Positions 46,101-56,996 of a stretch of 64,000 nt of DNA are shown here, one piece after another (position 1 is the first letter of the stretch; each line of letters starts with the position of its first letter). The translations under genes and the position numbers were made by a program. Source of the DNA: Amoebophrya sp. A120. Lineage: Eukaryota; Sar; Dinophyceae; Syndiniales; Amoebophryaceae. Location of the stretch: contig CAJINV010000004.1 of NCBI GenBank assembly GCA_905178155.1, forward strand, positions 9,386,715 through 9,450,714, read 5' to 3'. The notes beneath the pieces were generated by a model, which saw only the letters and a list, made by a program, of their open reading frames with translations, ran no database searches and was not told where the DNA came from.

Positions 46101-49100
46101 TTCATCTTGAAGCTGGTGCTGGCGACGCACACGTAGATCAGCTGAACAAAAGAATTTCCTTTGTCTCGGATGACCACGCGATGCAGATCCAGGCGTTAAA
46201 AGCGGACTTGAAACTGCTGCAAGTCGAGAACAAAGAATTCCAAAAGCACGTCGAAGAGAACTTTTCCCAGTACGAAACCGCGACTTTAGAAAATTTGGAA
46301 CAAAAGATGAAAACGATGAAGCAAGATTTGATATCAAATGGAAAAATGTCTGGCTCTGGAAGAATACAAGTTTGTCATGCTTGGCCGGTAATACAGAAAA
46401 GTCTGTGATGCTTGTTGCGCTACAACGCCACTTGTTTGTCATGCAAAGAGGCCATTTGTCATGCGCTTAGCGATAGACATAGCCGCTCAGAAACTTGCCA
46501 TGCGCAGCTCCGCAGCACAGTTTGCGTATCATTCGGACATTAGCATGACAACTTTCCAGCCGTCCCACCAGACATATTTGCCGTGCATACTTGAACGGAG
46601 AGCACAACTTCATTCTGTCCACCTTCAAGCAGCACGTGGAGAAGGACATTCTCGCGATAACGGAACAATTAACCGCGATTCTGCACGACTCGGCGGGGAC
46701 GTCGTCGGCGCACGCCGGTTCAGGAGCTGGACATCAACTGGAGGTGATTGACATCGATCCGAAGCACCACGGGCACATGTTGTTCCAGAGCTCTTCTGCA
46801 ATGACCACGCAAACACCTACGAAACGGCTGAAGGAATTATCCACCGCGATAGCCGCAATGAAAACCGCGAGTTTGGTGACGACGGACACGACGACGGGGG
46901 ATTCGCTTTACACCAGAACCGCTTCCAGTTCAACTGCGGGGAAGTCCAACCAAATTAATCTGTTCGGGATGAACAACAATCAGCAACAGCAAGCAGCTAT
47001 CAAGTGCAAAAGTGTCTGGGTCTGGAAGAATGTAACTTGTGATGCCGCGTTTGGAATCCAAAAAAATCTGTATTGCATGAGCAGCAAAGTGAAGGCAGCA
47101 TTTGCTTCGCGGAGAGGGTATTTGTCACGCGCAATAGGCATCAAGAAGGCTTCAAAAAATCTGTGATGCTAGGGCATGCATCACAGACATCATGGCTCAT
47201 GCAAAATGTGCATGACAAACTCCCCAAGCCTTCCAGACCCAGACATTTTTGCATTTGATAGCAGCCAAGGACGTTGAACTGGCTTCTATCCTCCAGAAGT
47301 ACGGCACGCCCAATGCAGTTTCGTCACTTTCCGGAGGCTATGCGCTGCAAACATGTCTGGGTCTGGAAACCTGTGATGCAAGTCAGGGAATATGATGTGA
47401 GCACACTGTAATGCGCTGTCAAGCACGAGAGGTTTTTGCGTGGTTCTGAGTTGCGTACTCCGCATTAGAAACTGCGTTTTATTTTCATGACGGACAAGAG
47501 AAGCTCTTTGCGGCCACGACGCAATAGAGAGCGCAGAGTCAACATGCCAGTCTAGCATGCCAGACCATGTAAAGAATCTTCGTAGTACCAGACCCCGATC
47601 ATATATTTGCAATGCATAGAGGTAATGCATCGACGCCTCTCACACCGACCCCGACGAAGATTTTCTTTTCCCTGGAACAGGAGCAACGGGTAATTGACCT
47701 CTGCGCAGAATCCACCCGTTCAGTGCGGGAACACCTCCAGAAACTCCTCGATTCCGCGAAGGAAGGCTCGGAAAAAAGGTTAAGACAAGCGTTGGAAAAT
47801 TGCGAACAACTAACAACCGGATTGGAGAAGAAGATCGAGCAGCAACTGTTCCCCGAATTTCGGCAAGTCTTGCTGCAAAAAGAGCTCGGCCGGGACAGAC
47901 TCCGGTCCTGGTTCTGCGATATGAACTGCAAAAGTATCGTACTCGTATAAATGCATTACAAATTTTCTCAGCGTGAGAAATAAAATGTGTAATGCTGATT
48001 TGCCTTGGCAAAGAAATTTGTAATGCAAGACCTGCATTTATACGAGTACGATACTTTTGCACAGCATATGCGAGTGTCTAGCGGAGGAAGCACAGGCGAT
48101 CAGACAGGAGCAGGCCATATGCATTGCAAATATGTCTGGGTCTGGAAGGATGCAGGGTTTGTCATGCTTGTCTGGCATGACTGAAAAATTTGTAATGCGT
48201 GCTCAAGATGAAGAGACCCTCTTGCCTGTCATGTAAAACGCAATCCGTCATGCGGAAAGCGCAATACTAAGCCGCGCAAATATTTCTCATGCTTGGCAGT
48301 GCATTACAAAGAATTCACTGTTCTCAACTCAGCATCACAAGTTCAAGCTTCCAGACCCAGACATATTTGCATTTGATAGGCCAGGGAAATGGACCGGAAG
48401 GAAAAATCCGGCGGGTTGTTTGGGTTTGATGAGGAAAAGGAGCAGTTTGCTTTGGTCCCGGGGGTAGACTTGATTGACGACCAGTTACGGAGATCTCTAC
48501 TCGCGTTGATCGAGCCTTCCGCGACGAAGGCGGTGAGTACTTTGCAGCGGAATTTGTTGGAAAATCTCCAAAGTTCCTTCGAAAAGATCAAGGACCGGGA
48601 GTTGCCGATCACGATTGAAACCGCAGTTCGTAAGCAGGTCGAAGAACAACAATTCGAGGAAAAAATCCGGAAGTATCCAAGAAAAAAACTGTGTTAGTGT
48701 GACTTTCTTGGAGGAATTGCATCACAAGCTCGCTCTGCATGACAGAGAGAGCCTGTAATTCGCCGCTAGTACGTGAAAACATGTACGAAAAGAGCCTCTG
48801 ATGAATGTCGAGCATGACAGGTGTAATTGTCTTGCATCGACTGCAACACAAAGTTACACTTACACAGTTTTTTTCTTGGATAGGAAGTACGCGGAAAACA
48901 TCAGCCGGAACCAGTCGGAGATGGTCAAGGGTTTGATAACGCAACAGAGGGAGCAGCTGCTAGAAAAATTGGAACGCGGACTGGATCGGTGCGAAAAGCG
49001 GTTTGATCAGCAGTTCTCCTCTGTCAAGCTGCAGGATCTGGTGGAGGACAAGTGCCATTTATTCATGGCGAAACAAAAGGAGATGGGTCCTCGTGGGGAG

Positions 49101-50742
49101 CTGTTGAACAACAACAGCGCAAATGTTCTTGCAGGCGTGACGAATTCAGCAGCACAGCAGGAAATGAACTCTCTGTTTGCTGCACACGACCACACTGGAC
49201 GAGAAGTAGATGCTTTTAACTCCGCGTCAGCTGCGACTGCATCGCCCTTCTCGACAGCCGCCGCCATGGAAAAATTCGCCCAGACGCTCTCCGCACTCCA
49301 GCAAAGCGTCGAAGACGTGAAGGATCACGTGGATCACGACGTCGTTAGAAGATTGGACACGATGGAAAGAAATCGAAGTTCAGTTAAGAACGTTTTTGAC
49401 GAGCCTCGGGGCGGGCGGTCATTGGAGGTCGCGTTGTCCAAGATTCTGTTCATGAACCAAGTTGGCGGGGGCCAACAGGTGGACTACTACACAGGAGCAA
49501 CCGGTACAATAAATCCGCGCGTGTCAGGAACTTCATCTGGAGCACCAATACCTGCAGCCGCATCTTCTTCGTCCTGCCACCCTTTGCTCCTCCAAGTGAT
49601 CCAGAAGGAAACTTTGAAGGCGATTGAGCAGCAAGAGCAGCAGAAGAAAATGTTCGAGCAATTCAATTTTTCATCGGGTATGACGTATGACGACCGGCTT
49701 CAACCAATCGCCGCGGAGCACGGAGACAACGAATTTAGTACCAGCCTCTTTACTAGTTCATCTTCGCCACAAACGACCGGAATTGGACAAACACGTCGTA
49801 CAGCAAGACCATCCTTGCAAGCACAGAACAAACAACTCGAACGGGATCTCGGAAAATTAGAAGTGAAACTCCGCGACAGCACGAATCAGGCAGTCGAAAA
49901 CGCCCTGAAGCTCGCGCAAGACGACTACCACGTGGCCGCGGAGACGGAGCGGGCACGGAGCTCCATGGAGATGGCGAGCCAGATTGAGTTGGCGAAGCAA
50001 GAGATTTTAGCAAATGTGCAACGAATGCTACTGGTCGAGGTGAAGCACACGGTGTCGTCGATTTTCACGGGGGGTGATGAAGCAGGGAGAGAAATGATGG
50101 CGGATTTTGTCATGGGGCATTTGGACGAATTGAAATCGGAAATCGGGGGAATGATGGACGAGTATGATTCAACCGTCATGCAACCGAAGTTACAGGAAAT
50201 GGAGAAAAAGATCGAATTATTGGAATTAGCAAATAATGCCGCTGCTAGAGGAGGATCAACATCAGCTGCAGATTTAGTACCCAAAATGAATCCCTTTGCT
50301 GCACTCCCAACGTCCGGAGCTGGCGTTGCTTATCCTGTGCAAAAGTAACGTACTCGTAGTAATCGCAATGATGCATTACAAGTCTTTTTCTTAAGGTAAA
50401 TCCGCATCACAAATTTTATTTCTCATGCTGAGGAAATTTGTAATGCATTTGTACGAGTGCGATACTTTTGCACTGCATATTTCTCGGACGTCGACGATTC
50501 TGCGGGCTTTGGATCAGGCGGTCGCTGTGCCGAAGCAAGAGTACGGCGGCGCGTCTGGTGCGTTGCAGGAGCTGCAGCCGGTCGTGGCATCTGCTATTAC
50601 GTTTGGCGGTCCTCTGGCGAGCGGTAAAAGTGTGGTCAACGTCCTCGCACTGGGAGCTGCAGCTGCGGTTGAGACTAGTAAAACGCAGTCCTGGCGGGAA
50701 AAGAAGCAAGCCATGCTGCGTCAGAAAGTTGAAGCGAACTAG
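43186..50742 (+). CDS. Large coiled-coil protein, 1,854 residues
   Basis: Exons 43186-44467, 44580-44861, 45138-46331, 46595-46997, 47266-47338, 47624-47919, 48074-48117, 48384-48673, 48888-50330 and 50485-50742 total 5,565 nt. Start ATG at 43186 (MKNSTRRLQEMRELERQRN). After a disordered Ser/Gly/Pro-rich part (residues about 30-240) nearly everything is charged coiled coil with heptads, for example IREKLEQQLQDLAKDAKYE, DKEIQDLKEQVSAHLESK and LKADLKLLQVENKEFQKHVE. Linkers of Thr/Ser/Gly interrupt the coils. The C-terminus is more hydrophobic (VVASAITFGGPLASGKSVVN). Such proteins are usually cytoskeletal, centrosomal or golgin-like scaffolds; which one cannot be told. Nine introners, all excising in frame, and no ordinary intron. 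Confidence 0.85.
44468..44574 (+). mobile_element. Introner, family D, the shortest (107 nt)
   Basis: TATCCACAGAAAAAAACCCA start, TTTTTTTCTGTGGATA end; almost all TIR. Direct repeats GACCA at 44463-44467 and 44575-44579. Excision joins YEMTDTT to RKQNDQN. Confidence 0.94.
44862..45132 (+). mobile_element. Introner, family A
   Basis: TATCAAATGCAAAAATGTCT start; the 3' arm has a short insertion (GACATTCACATTTTTGCATT) and ends TGATA. Direct repeats CGGGA at 44857-44861 and 45133-45137. Excision joins SVTNIG to KMIDNVN. Confidence 0.94.
46332..46589 (+). mobile_element. Introner, family A, diverged 3' arm
   Basis: TATCAAATGGAAAAATGTCT start; the right end reads ACATATTTGCCGTGCATA with a broken core. 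Direct repeats TTTGA (46327-46331) and CTTGA (46590-46594). Excision joins MKQDL to NGEHNF. Confidence 0.88.
46998..47260 (+). mobile_element. Introner, family A
   Basis: TATCAAGTGCAAAAGTGTCT start, TTTTTGCATTTGATA end. Direct repeats GCAGC at 46993-46997 and 47261-47265. Excision joins NQQQQAA to KDVELAS. Confidence 0.94.
47339..47618 (+). mobile_element. Introner, family A
   Basis: TATGCGCTGCAAACATGTCT start, ATATTTGCAATGCATA end. Direct repeats GAGGC (47334-47338) and GAGGT (47619-47623). Excision joins SSLSGG to NASTPLT. Confidence 0.92.
47920..48068 (+). mobile_element. Introner, family B
   Basis: TATGAACTGCAAAAGTATCG start, ATACTTTTGCACAGCATA end. Direct repeats TGCGA at 47915-47919 and 48069-48073. 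Excision joins LRSWFC to ECLAEEA. Confidence 0.95.
48118..48378 (+). mobile_element. Introner, family A, mosaic ends
   Basis: Left end TATGCATTGCAAATATGTCT, right end ATATTTGCATTTGATA: the outermost bases belong to different subtypes. Direct repeats GGCCA at 48113-48117 and 48379-48383. Excision joins IRQEQA to REMDRKE. Confidence 0.94.
48674..48882 (+). mobile_element. Introner, family F
   Basis: TATCCAAGAAAAAAACTGTG start, CACAGTTTTTTTCTTGGATA end. Direct repeats GGAAG at 48669-48673 and 48883-48887. Excision joins FEEKIRK to YAENISR. Confidence 0.95.
50331..50479 (+). mobile_element. Introner, family B
   Basis: TATCCTGTGCAAAAGTAACG start, ATACTTTTGCACTGCATA end. Direct repeats TTGCT (50326-50330) and TTTCT (50480-50484), one mismatch. 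Excision joins TSGAGVA to RTSTILR. Confidence 0.92.
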
Positions 50743-51321
50743 AACTGAAGCAAAAAGAAATATACTAACTTAAATTGAACTCTGAGCTCGTTTGACTAAC
50801 GTGGTGTATCAAACAAGTGCGAGTGGTGCGACGCATTCTCGCTACAAGAAACCCCGCCCCAAGGTTTACGGAACTTGCGCTTGTTTTCAAGAATGCGTCT
50901 GACGTGCAGTAGCCTGCTACATATTCGTCACGTTGCGTGTTCGCAAAACTACAGGCGATAGAACTACGACAACGACGATACATAGCGCTACGGAAAACAC
51001 GTCCTATTTTTTTGCCCGCAGGAGGGAGCTCGTCATTCAGATCCTTTTGCGTTTAGGATCATGCTACGCGTTGCGAAATTTTATTTTTCATGTTGCACCT
51101 TTTTCGAAATGCAATGATGGAGGATTTCCGAAAGCGTCAACTTCCTGATCAACGCCGTGTCTCGTCTTATTGTCATCTTTATTCAGTGCTAAATGCTAGG
51201 AGCATAAACGAGGATCATTTTCATCACCCTGACAAACTAAAGCCACTACAGTAGAGAGACAAAACCATCATGCACGCCGTGAGAATAAAATGAAGATCTC
51301 CCTTTGCGTTTTGCCGTAGGC
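50743..51321. other. Intergenic, nothing recognised
   Basis: AT-rich with no coding ORF or mobile-element ends. Confidence 0.55.
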
Positions 51322-54300
51322 ATGCCAACAATTATTGCACGTGTTCCTCGATACCCAGGAACAACTTGTTCACCCAAGATGTGGCCCGTCGAACGGGTAC
51401 AACAACGAGGGCCACCAGGTCGTGTACGAACTGTATCTGCTCGTCTCTTGAACAACAGACAAAGGAGCAGGCAGCTCCTCCTCTTCGTACTATCAGCGAC
51501 ACCCAGTGCAGCCACTGCTTTTCTTTCCAGCAGCAGCTCATCCAATCCGCAGAACCAGAACAACACGTCCTCCGCCAACAGCGGCCCTAGAGACCACATC
51601 CTCCGACCCGGCACCACGGCGAGGACGGTGCTGAAGGAGATCACTTGCCCAGTGTTGCGCGCCGTCCCCTACACCAAGAACGACGTGAGCTACATCTACG
51701 GCCACAAATGTCCCTACACGTTTGCCGACACCCGGTCCCGCATCGTTTCCCGGCGCGCGTATCAACAGGCGTACAGGCGTATGCATTGATTGGAAAAGTC
51801 TCGCTCTCGTCGACGTCGCTCCTATTGGTTGTATGATGCATGACAATTTTATTTTCGAATTTCGTCAGACGAGAATCTGGAACGGAACTCAGCATGCGAA
51901 ATCGCGTCGCAAATAAACACATCTGCCATGCATGATTGAAAATTGTTAGTATAACGGGCACGATACTTTTGCGGAGCATACGACTTGGCGGTCCGAGTGT
52001 GAGAGGTGCTTCGTCGGGGGCTTCGTCGCTGTCTGCGGAACAAAAAAATGTGGAGGACCACGGGTACTATGAAGCTGCGTAAAGATGCAAAAGATAAAAG
52101 AGTCAAGTATTTTTTTTGTCGTGTGGGAGGAGGAGGACCACGTGGAACTTATTTCCCATGCCTGCGTTACTGTACTATCGCGAAAAAATCGATAACATCA
52201 TAACAGGCTCACTTCTGCCTGGCCGCTTCCTGAGGCTATTTCCTCTTCCCCCATCACTTCTACTGCTCGCCGAAACTCGCAGCGGTGCGGTACCGTCCCG
52301 GTCGGCTGGAAGCGACGCGTTTCGCCCATTTCTGTCCTGAACAAAGACGAAGTTCTGAACAATTGGATTAACTACAGCGCCGAGGCGCTGCAGGATAATT
52401 TTGACGAAAAAACCGAGAATTATCCCCCGGGACTTTGGGTGCCGCAGGACCAAAATAGGGATGGTTTCTTCATTCCTCCGCCGAGCGCAATTCACACGGA
52501 TTTGATCGAAAAATACAACAGCGCCCCGGTATTGCGCGATCCGAAGAAGTTTGTGGAATTGGTTTTGAAAAAGCCGCCGTACATGTGCAAGATAAAAACT
52601 GTGTTAGTCTAACAAGTCTGTTACTGTTTCTGTAAAAACGCGGAAGTAATAAATGCAACAGAGTTCGTACACTTGCAAATCATGCCAGCAGACCTCTTTA
52701 TTTTCTAATGTGTTTTATTTCGTCACGTACTAGCCATCCATGACAGGTTTTCTCTCTGATGCAGAGCAAACTTGTGATCATGCTGTCACCCCAAGAGTAA
52801 AGTTTAAGTTACACTAACACAGTAGTTTTGTAGTTGGATGGTACATCAACGAAATGCCGGGGTTCGTTGACGATTTGACAGGTGGGCAACATTCAACATC
52901 CGGCGCAGGAGGACAGGGAGGATCCACCTCTTCAGGAAGTGGTCTGCAACGGGGCAGCGCAGGAGGTGGATCAGGCTCTGCAGGAGGTGCAGGAGCAGGA
53001 GGGGTCGCCATTGGTGGTACTAGCGCCTCATCTCCTTCTGGATTGATGTCCGTGGGCCAGGTTTTATCCTCCGTTGGTGGTAGTTCGTCTGGGCAAGGAT
53101 CTTTATCGTCGAACAATGCAGGAGATGGTGCGGGGGAGGGAAGTGACAGTTCAGATTCTACTGCCTCATCCAGCTCGAGCGGCGAGGAAAATCAGGCAGC
53201 AAACGGATCGGGACATCCCTCCGGAACACCACAGAGTACTTCTCCCCCCGCCGCCCCCGCTGTTGATCTTTCCGAGGACGAGGATTTTCTCGGGACTACG
53301 GTGATAATTCCCCCGGGCCCGGGGATGCCGTCGTTTGCTCCCGCAGTCGGCGGCCCGATCCTCCCGGGGGCGCCAGCAGGAGGTGCGGCTGGTGCAGCGA
53401 ATGCGAATGACAATCCGAATGCTGGGAATAATGGTACTAACGACGGCGGTAATGGTTTCAATTTCAGAGGGTTTTTCAACCGACTTTTTCGCAACGGTGG
53501 GGGAAACGCTAACAACAATAATGGGCAACAACAAGAAGTCCCGGCGCCTGGTGCTGCAGCTGCAGCCGGGGCAGCTGGTGCGAATAATGGTGGTCAGTCC
53601 TCCGCTATGAACAATCCGACTCTACCCTCGGCAACAGCTTCCTCACCCGGAGCAGGCGCAAGTGGAACAAGTGACGGCCAGTCACCTAAAGCTCCCTCCC
53701 CCGCGACTCGGGGGGTGGGTTTAGCTGTAAACGCCGGTGTAAATGGAGACGATGATGCAACTGGGATGAACGGCGATCCAACGGACAACGAGAACCAAGA
53801 AGCCGCTGCCACCCCCGGTGCCGTGTTGCATCCCGGGGAGCTATTGAACCCGCTTGTGGACCCTTCGTCCACGGACGAAAACGGAGACAACGCCAACTAC
53901 AAGAATTTTCCGGGTGGGATTTCGGCCAAGGAGTACTGGGAGCTGGCGGAGAGGGGGCAGGGGTTCCGTGAGGGAAGACCCAGCTGGCTTTGCTCGATTT
54001 GTATATGATTTTAGACAGGAAAGTGTTTTCATTTTTTTCGAGCCGGAGTTGATGGCGGTGTGCAGTTTTTTGATGTACTTTTTGTTTTTGCCGGCCCGAG
54101 ACGGACAGGAAAAACGAAAATGTTGTTGCTGTCGTGCTGGAACTTTGTTCTTTGTGATCGCAGATGAACAATAAGACAACAAATACTACAGCCCTCGACA
54201 TCATGGAGGACCCGGTGAAACCGAAGGGCAGTCGGGTACTGGATTGCTTTGAGCGCGAGTATTTGCTCCAATCCTTAGCAAGTGACCCCCGACACCCGCT

Positions 54301-54365
54301 TTCCCGTGAGCCAGTGCATACACAAGAAGTCGAGCCTTGCACCGAATTGCTGGAGGAGAAAAGAG
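51322..54365 (+). CDS. U-box domain protein (putative E3 ubiquitin ligase)
   Basis: First exon 51322-51779 (MPTIIARVPRYPG...; ordered part TCPVLRAVPYTKNDVSYIYG). The splicing of 51780-52282 is unresolved. Clear exons follow: about 52283-52583 (LNNWINYSAEALQDNFDE, YPPGLWVPQDQNRDGFFIPP), 52846-54000 (mostly Gly/Ser/Ala/Asn low complexity) and 54192-54365. Joining 54000 to 54192 creates SWLCSISLDIMEDPVKPKG, the classic start of a U-box, continued by ECFEREY-like DCFEREYLLQSLASDPRHPL. U-boxes recruit ubiquitin-conjugating enzymes. The last exon ends in phase 1 before GTACAG, so the protein probably continues into the membrane-protein exons from 54999. Confidence 0.62.
51780..51980 (+). mobile_element. 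Diverged introner, family B
   Basis: Left end TATGCATTGATTGGAAAAGT, right end GATACTTTTGCGGAGCATA. Flanks AGGCG and CGACT do not match, the only complete element without a recognisable duplication. A larger intron sharing ACAGG at 51773 and 52202 also keeps frame, so this element may sit within a bigger intron. Confidence 0.6.
52584..52840 (+). mobile_element. Introner, family F, with altered termini
   Basis: Starts TGTGCAAGATAAAAACTGTG and ends TAACACAG...GTTGGATG, so the usual TAT/ATA termini are mutated. Direct repeats GTACA at 52579-52583 and 52841-52845. Excision joins LKKPPY to INEMPGF. Confidence 0.9.
54001..54191 (+). other. Ordinary GT-AG intron inside the U-box, 191 nt
   Basis: GTATATGATTTTAG at the left, AAATACTACAG at the right, phase 1. 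Its removal creates the U-box signature CSISLDIMEDPV. No TIRs or 5-bp duplication. Confidence 0.75.
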
Positions 54366-54480
54366 GTACAGTTATCATGACGTTGTGTAGTTCTTGGTTG
54401 GGATCGTGCATGATAAGAACTTACAGCTCAAAGTCTTCAAATAAGATGTGGTGTGCAGGTGCACTCAAATATCGATTTAT

Positions 54481-54503
54481 TTTTATGATACATGTTCTAT
54501 CTA
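54481..54503 (+). repeat. Left 23-bp target-site duplication
   Basis: Begins TTTTATGATACA, ends TTCTATCTA; exact copy at 54958-54980. Confidence 0.88.
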
Positions 54504-54957
54504 CCTGCCTTGCTCATGACGCAGTTCCTACCTTGCTCGTGCGCATACGTACGTAGATCTCTTGACATCCGTCTTGAGGTTTAGGGTCGGAGCGCTCTCA
54601 GCACTGCTGAAGCTTTAGAACCAGATGGGAGTGCACACCCGGACGGATCAGAGCAAAGGCTTTTTGATAGCGCTTTTTTACAAATGGCTTCATAATTCGC
54701 TTACTCTGCTGCCCCCCTTTTTCCTTTCCCCCGGGCCCAACTGGCACCAAGCAGTTTTTCTTTTGCGTGTCCTCATCCGGACACATCGATCTCGGTCTAG
54801 GTTTAGGTTTAGGTATAGGACCATCATATGTCGTCCGCCGCGGCCGCTGTCCCGACCACCCACCGCTCCAGCGACGAAACATCTTCTTCCCGCCTACCGT
54901 CCCGGAACGCAGCGGCGATGGGTTTCAGGGTTTTAGGGATTTAGGGTTCTAGTCAAA
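54504..54957 (+). mobile_element. Short retro-insertion with telomere-like 3' tail
   Basis: 454 bp between exact 23-bp repeats. No ORF. The last 35 bp before the right repeat read as degenerate TTTAGGG units (GGGTTTCAGGG, TTTTAGGGATTTAGGG); a second patch TAGGTTTAGGTTTAGG lies at 54798-54813. TTTAGGG is a telomere-type repeat known from dinoflagellates and plants. It may be a SINE, a truncated LINE, or a copied telomeric transcript. Confidence 0.72.
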
Positions 54958-54980
54958 TTTTATGATACATGTTCTATCTA
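54958..54980 (+). repeat. Right 23-bp target-site duplication
   Basis: Identical to 54481-54503. Confidence 0.88.
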
Positions 54981-54991
54981 AAAATTTGTAA

Positions 54992-56996
54992 ATGCCAGGC
55001 ATCGAGTCCGGCGAGGTTGTGGTGGACAACACGGGGAAGGAGCTGTACAACAAAATCAAGTTTGAGCGCTGGGAACTTCTGATGTACCACCACTTCCCGG
55101 AGACGCTGTGGAAGTGCGGCGGCGCACTCGTCCTTTGGTTGCTCGTGACCTACCTCGCGTGGCTTGGGGTGAAACGGACATTTTCCGTGAAAATCAAGAA
55201 GGACGAAGAATTGAGCCAGCAAGTGATCGAAAAATCTTTAGCGGACCCGAACAAACTGTTTCCATTGCCATCGTTTTATATCAACGTGAAGGGCAGCAGC
55301 TCCTGCGAAGGATCTTCTACTTCATGGGACGAACAGGGATCATTGAATGCGAAGATGATGAACCAGCGAAATGTAGCGCCGGAACAATTTGCCACAAGTA
55401 GAACGCGGCCAGCTGCTCTAGTTGACATCAATGCCGAAGGACCACAATTAGAGAACCATGTCGAGGACGACGAAAGCGAAACGTTGGCCGCCAGCAAACC
55501 GTTGCTTGACGCCAACAACAGAAAAAACGCTGTCGCGGCCCCAAAAGAGAACGACGACACCTGCAACACAGCGATCAACAGTAGTTCACCAGGGCCAAAA
55601 GATGCAGCATCTTCGTCAGAGGAGTACCAATTGGCGCTGCAGAATTGGCTCGAGAAGGAGCAGAAAGAGCTGGAGGACCACGAGAAGGATGTCGTGGAGC
55701 AGAACAATATCCTGTGCAAAAGTATCGTACTCGTATAAATGCAAGTCTTGCATTGCAAATCCTTTTCCTATTCCTAAGGTAAATCCGCATTGCAAATTTT
55801 ATTTCTCATGCTGAGGGAATTTGTGATGCATTTATACGAGTGCGATACTTTTGCAATTCATAAACTACTACCTGATGCCGTGCGACGGAGCCAGGGGCAT
55901 CCGGATATTGACGAGTGAAAATGGCTTTTCTGAAGAACAATTACAACCGAAGTTTAATATTTTGCCAATTCGAGAGAAGGAGCCTCAACCTGTGGTCGCG
56001 CATTTTGAGTCCTCTTCAACTTCTGCCATCTCGCAGCTCTCCATTCTCCGACCGAGGCTGCCGAACACGAAGCAGGCCGACCGAGGGCCTCATGTTTTTA
56101 AACCACGGAACAACTACCAACCAGCAGCAGGAGCTGGAGTAACACCTCAAGGGAACAACGGAAGTTCCTTTTTCGAGAACCCGACCCCCTTCGCAGGTCT
56201 AACTAATCCGGGGGCCACCTCGTCGTCTTCGGGAGGAGTAGAGGCGAACAGTGCGCTGGATATCCGCAACGCTATCCATTGCATCAAAAGTTTGATCGTA
56301 CGGGCGGCCGTATTGGTTGTCACAATATTGCATGACAGACCTCGATTCTCTTAGGCGGGAAAAAGCATTTTACAAATTCGAGTTCTACTCTGTGGCTTCT
56401 TGAAAAAAATTGTGATGCAAATTCTGCAGGAGCAGGCGCGGCATGCACGGCACATCAACTTTTGCAACGCATAAGCGCCGACCCAAACAGCACCATTCCG
56501 AACCGCGTATTCTACTGTATGGGGCTCTCAAACGTTACGGTTACATTCTCAACTGTTACATAAATTTGTCATGCAAAAATACCATCATCATCCTCACGAT
56601 CAAGCTGCTCCGCATGACAAATCTGCGAAGGGCTAGACCGCGCCTAAATCTGTGCGGAATTTGTAATGCTACAGTTGCAGCTTTCCCCTTTTCACTCTTC
56701 CCTTTCTTGCATTACAAACTCATGTGACAGTTGAGAATGTAACAATTGAGAACGCCATATACTGGAAGCAGCACCGCGAGCTGTGCACGTTCGGGAACCG
56801 CTTGGTCCTGCGGGTTTTGGTGTGGTTGCTGTTGATTGCGCTGCATTGCTTCATTGTCTGGAAAATTTTCAAAGTCTCCCAGCGAGTTGTGCAGTTTCAG
56901 CACGAGCTGAAGGAGCCTTTCGCGTGGCGGAAAATCACGCTGCGGGATCAGTTTCCCTGGGGCTACGACGTCTGGAAGGGCTACTCGTCTTTGTGA
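54992..56996 (+). CDS. Two-helix membrane protein, or C-terminal part of the U-box protein
   Basis: Exons (54992 or 54999)-55707, 55868-56272, 56479-56534 and 56755-56996. Read alone from ATG 54992 it has 472 residues. Two hydrophobic helices bracket a long loop: CGGALVLWLLVTYLAWLGV near the start and LVLRVLVWLLLIALHCFIVW near the C-terminus. The loop is Ser/Asn-rich with an acidic helix (EEYQLALQNWLEKEQKELED) and a patch NYLMPCDGARGIRI. A start at 54992 has no strong context, and an AG at 54998 would splice in phase with the U-box exon, giving a membrane-anchored ubiquitin ligase. Which is right is open. Three introners. Confidence 0.65.
55708..55862 (+). mobile_element. Introner, family B
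   Basis: TATCCTGTGCAAAAGTATCG start, ATACTTTTGCAATTCATA end. Direct repeats AACAA (55703-55707) and AACTA (55863-55867), one mismatch. Excision joins DVVEQN to NYLMPCD. Confidence 0.92.
56273..56473 (+). mobile_element. Introner, diverged family B
   Basis: TATCCATTGCATCAAAAGTT start, CATCAACTTTTGCAACGCATA end (complement TATGCGTTGCAAAAGTTGAT). Direct repeats AACGC (56268-56272) and AGCGC (56474-56478). Excision joins SALDIRN to ADPNSTI. Confidence 0.87.
56535..56749 (+). mobile_element. Introner, family I (single copy here)
   Basis: GGTTACATTCTCAACTGTTA near the left end pairs with TGACAGTTGAGAATGTAAC near the right; termini are TTACGG and AATTGA, not TAT/ATA. Direct repeats AAACG (56530-56534) and GAACG (56750-56754). 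Excision joins FYCMGLS to NAIYWKQ. Confidence 0.85.

Larger units (their letters stand above)
54366..54998 (+). other. Probable GT-AG intron carrying a retro-insertion
   Basis: Left end GTACAGTTATC, right end AAATGCCAG; both sides are phase 1. Without the 454-bp insertion and one 23-bp repeat the intron would be 156 nt, the size of the other GT-AG introns here. If correct it links the U-box to the downstream membrane segment. Confidence 0.5.
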
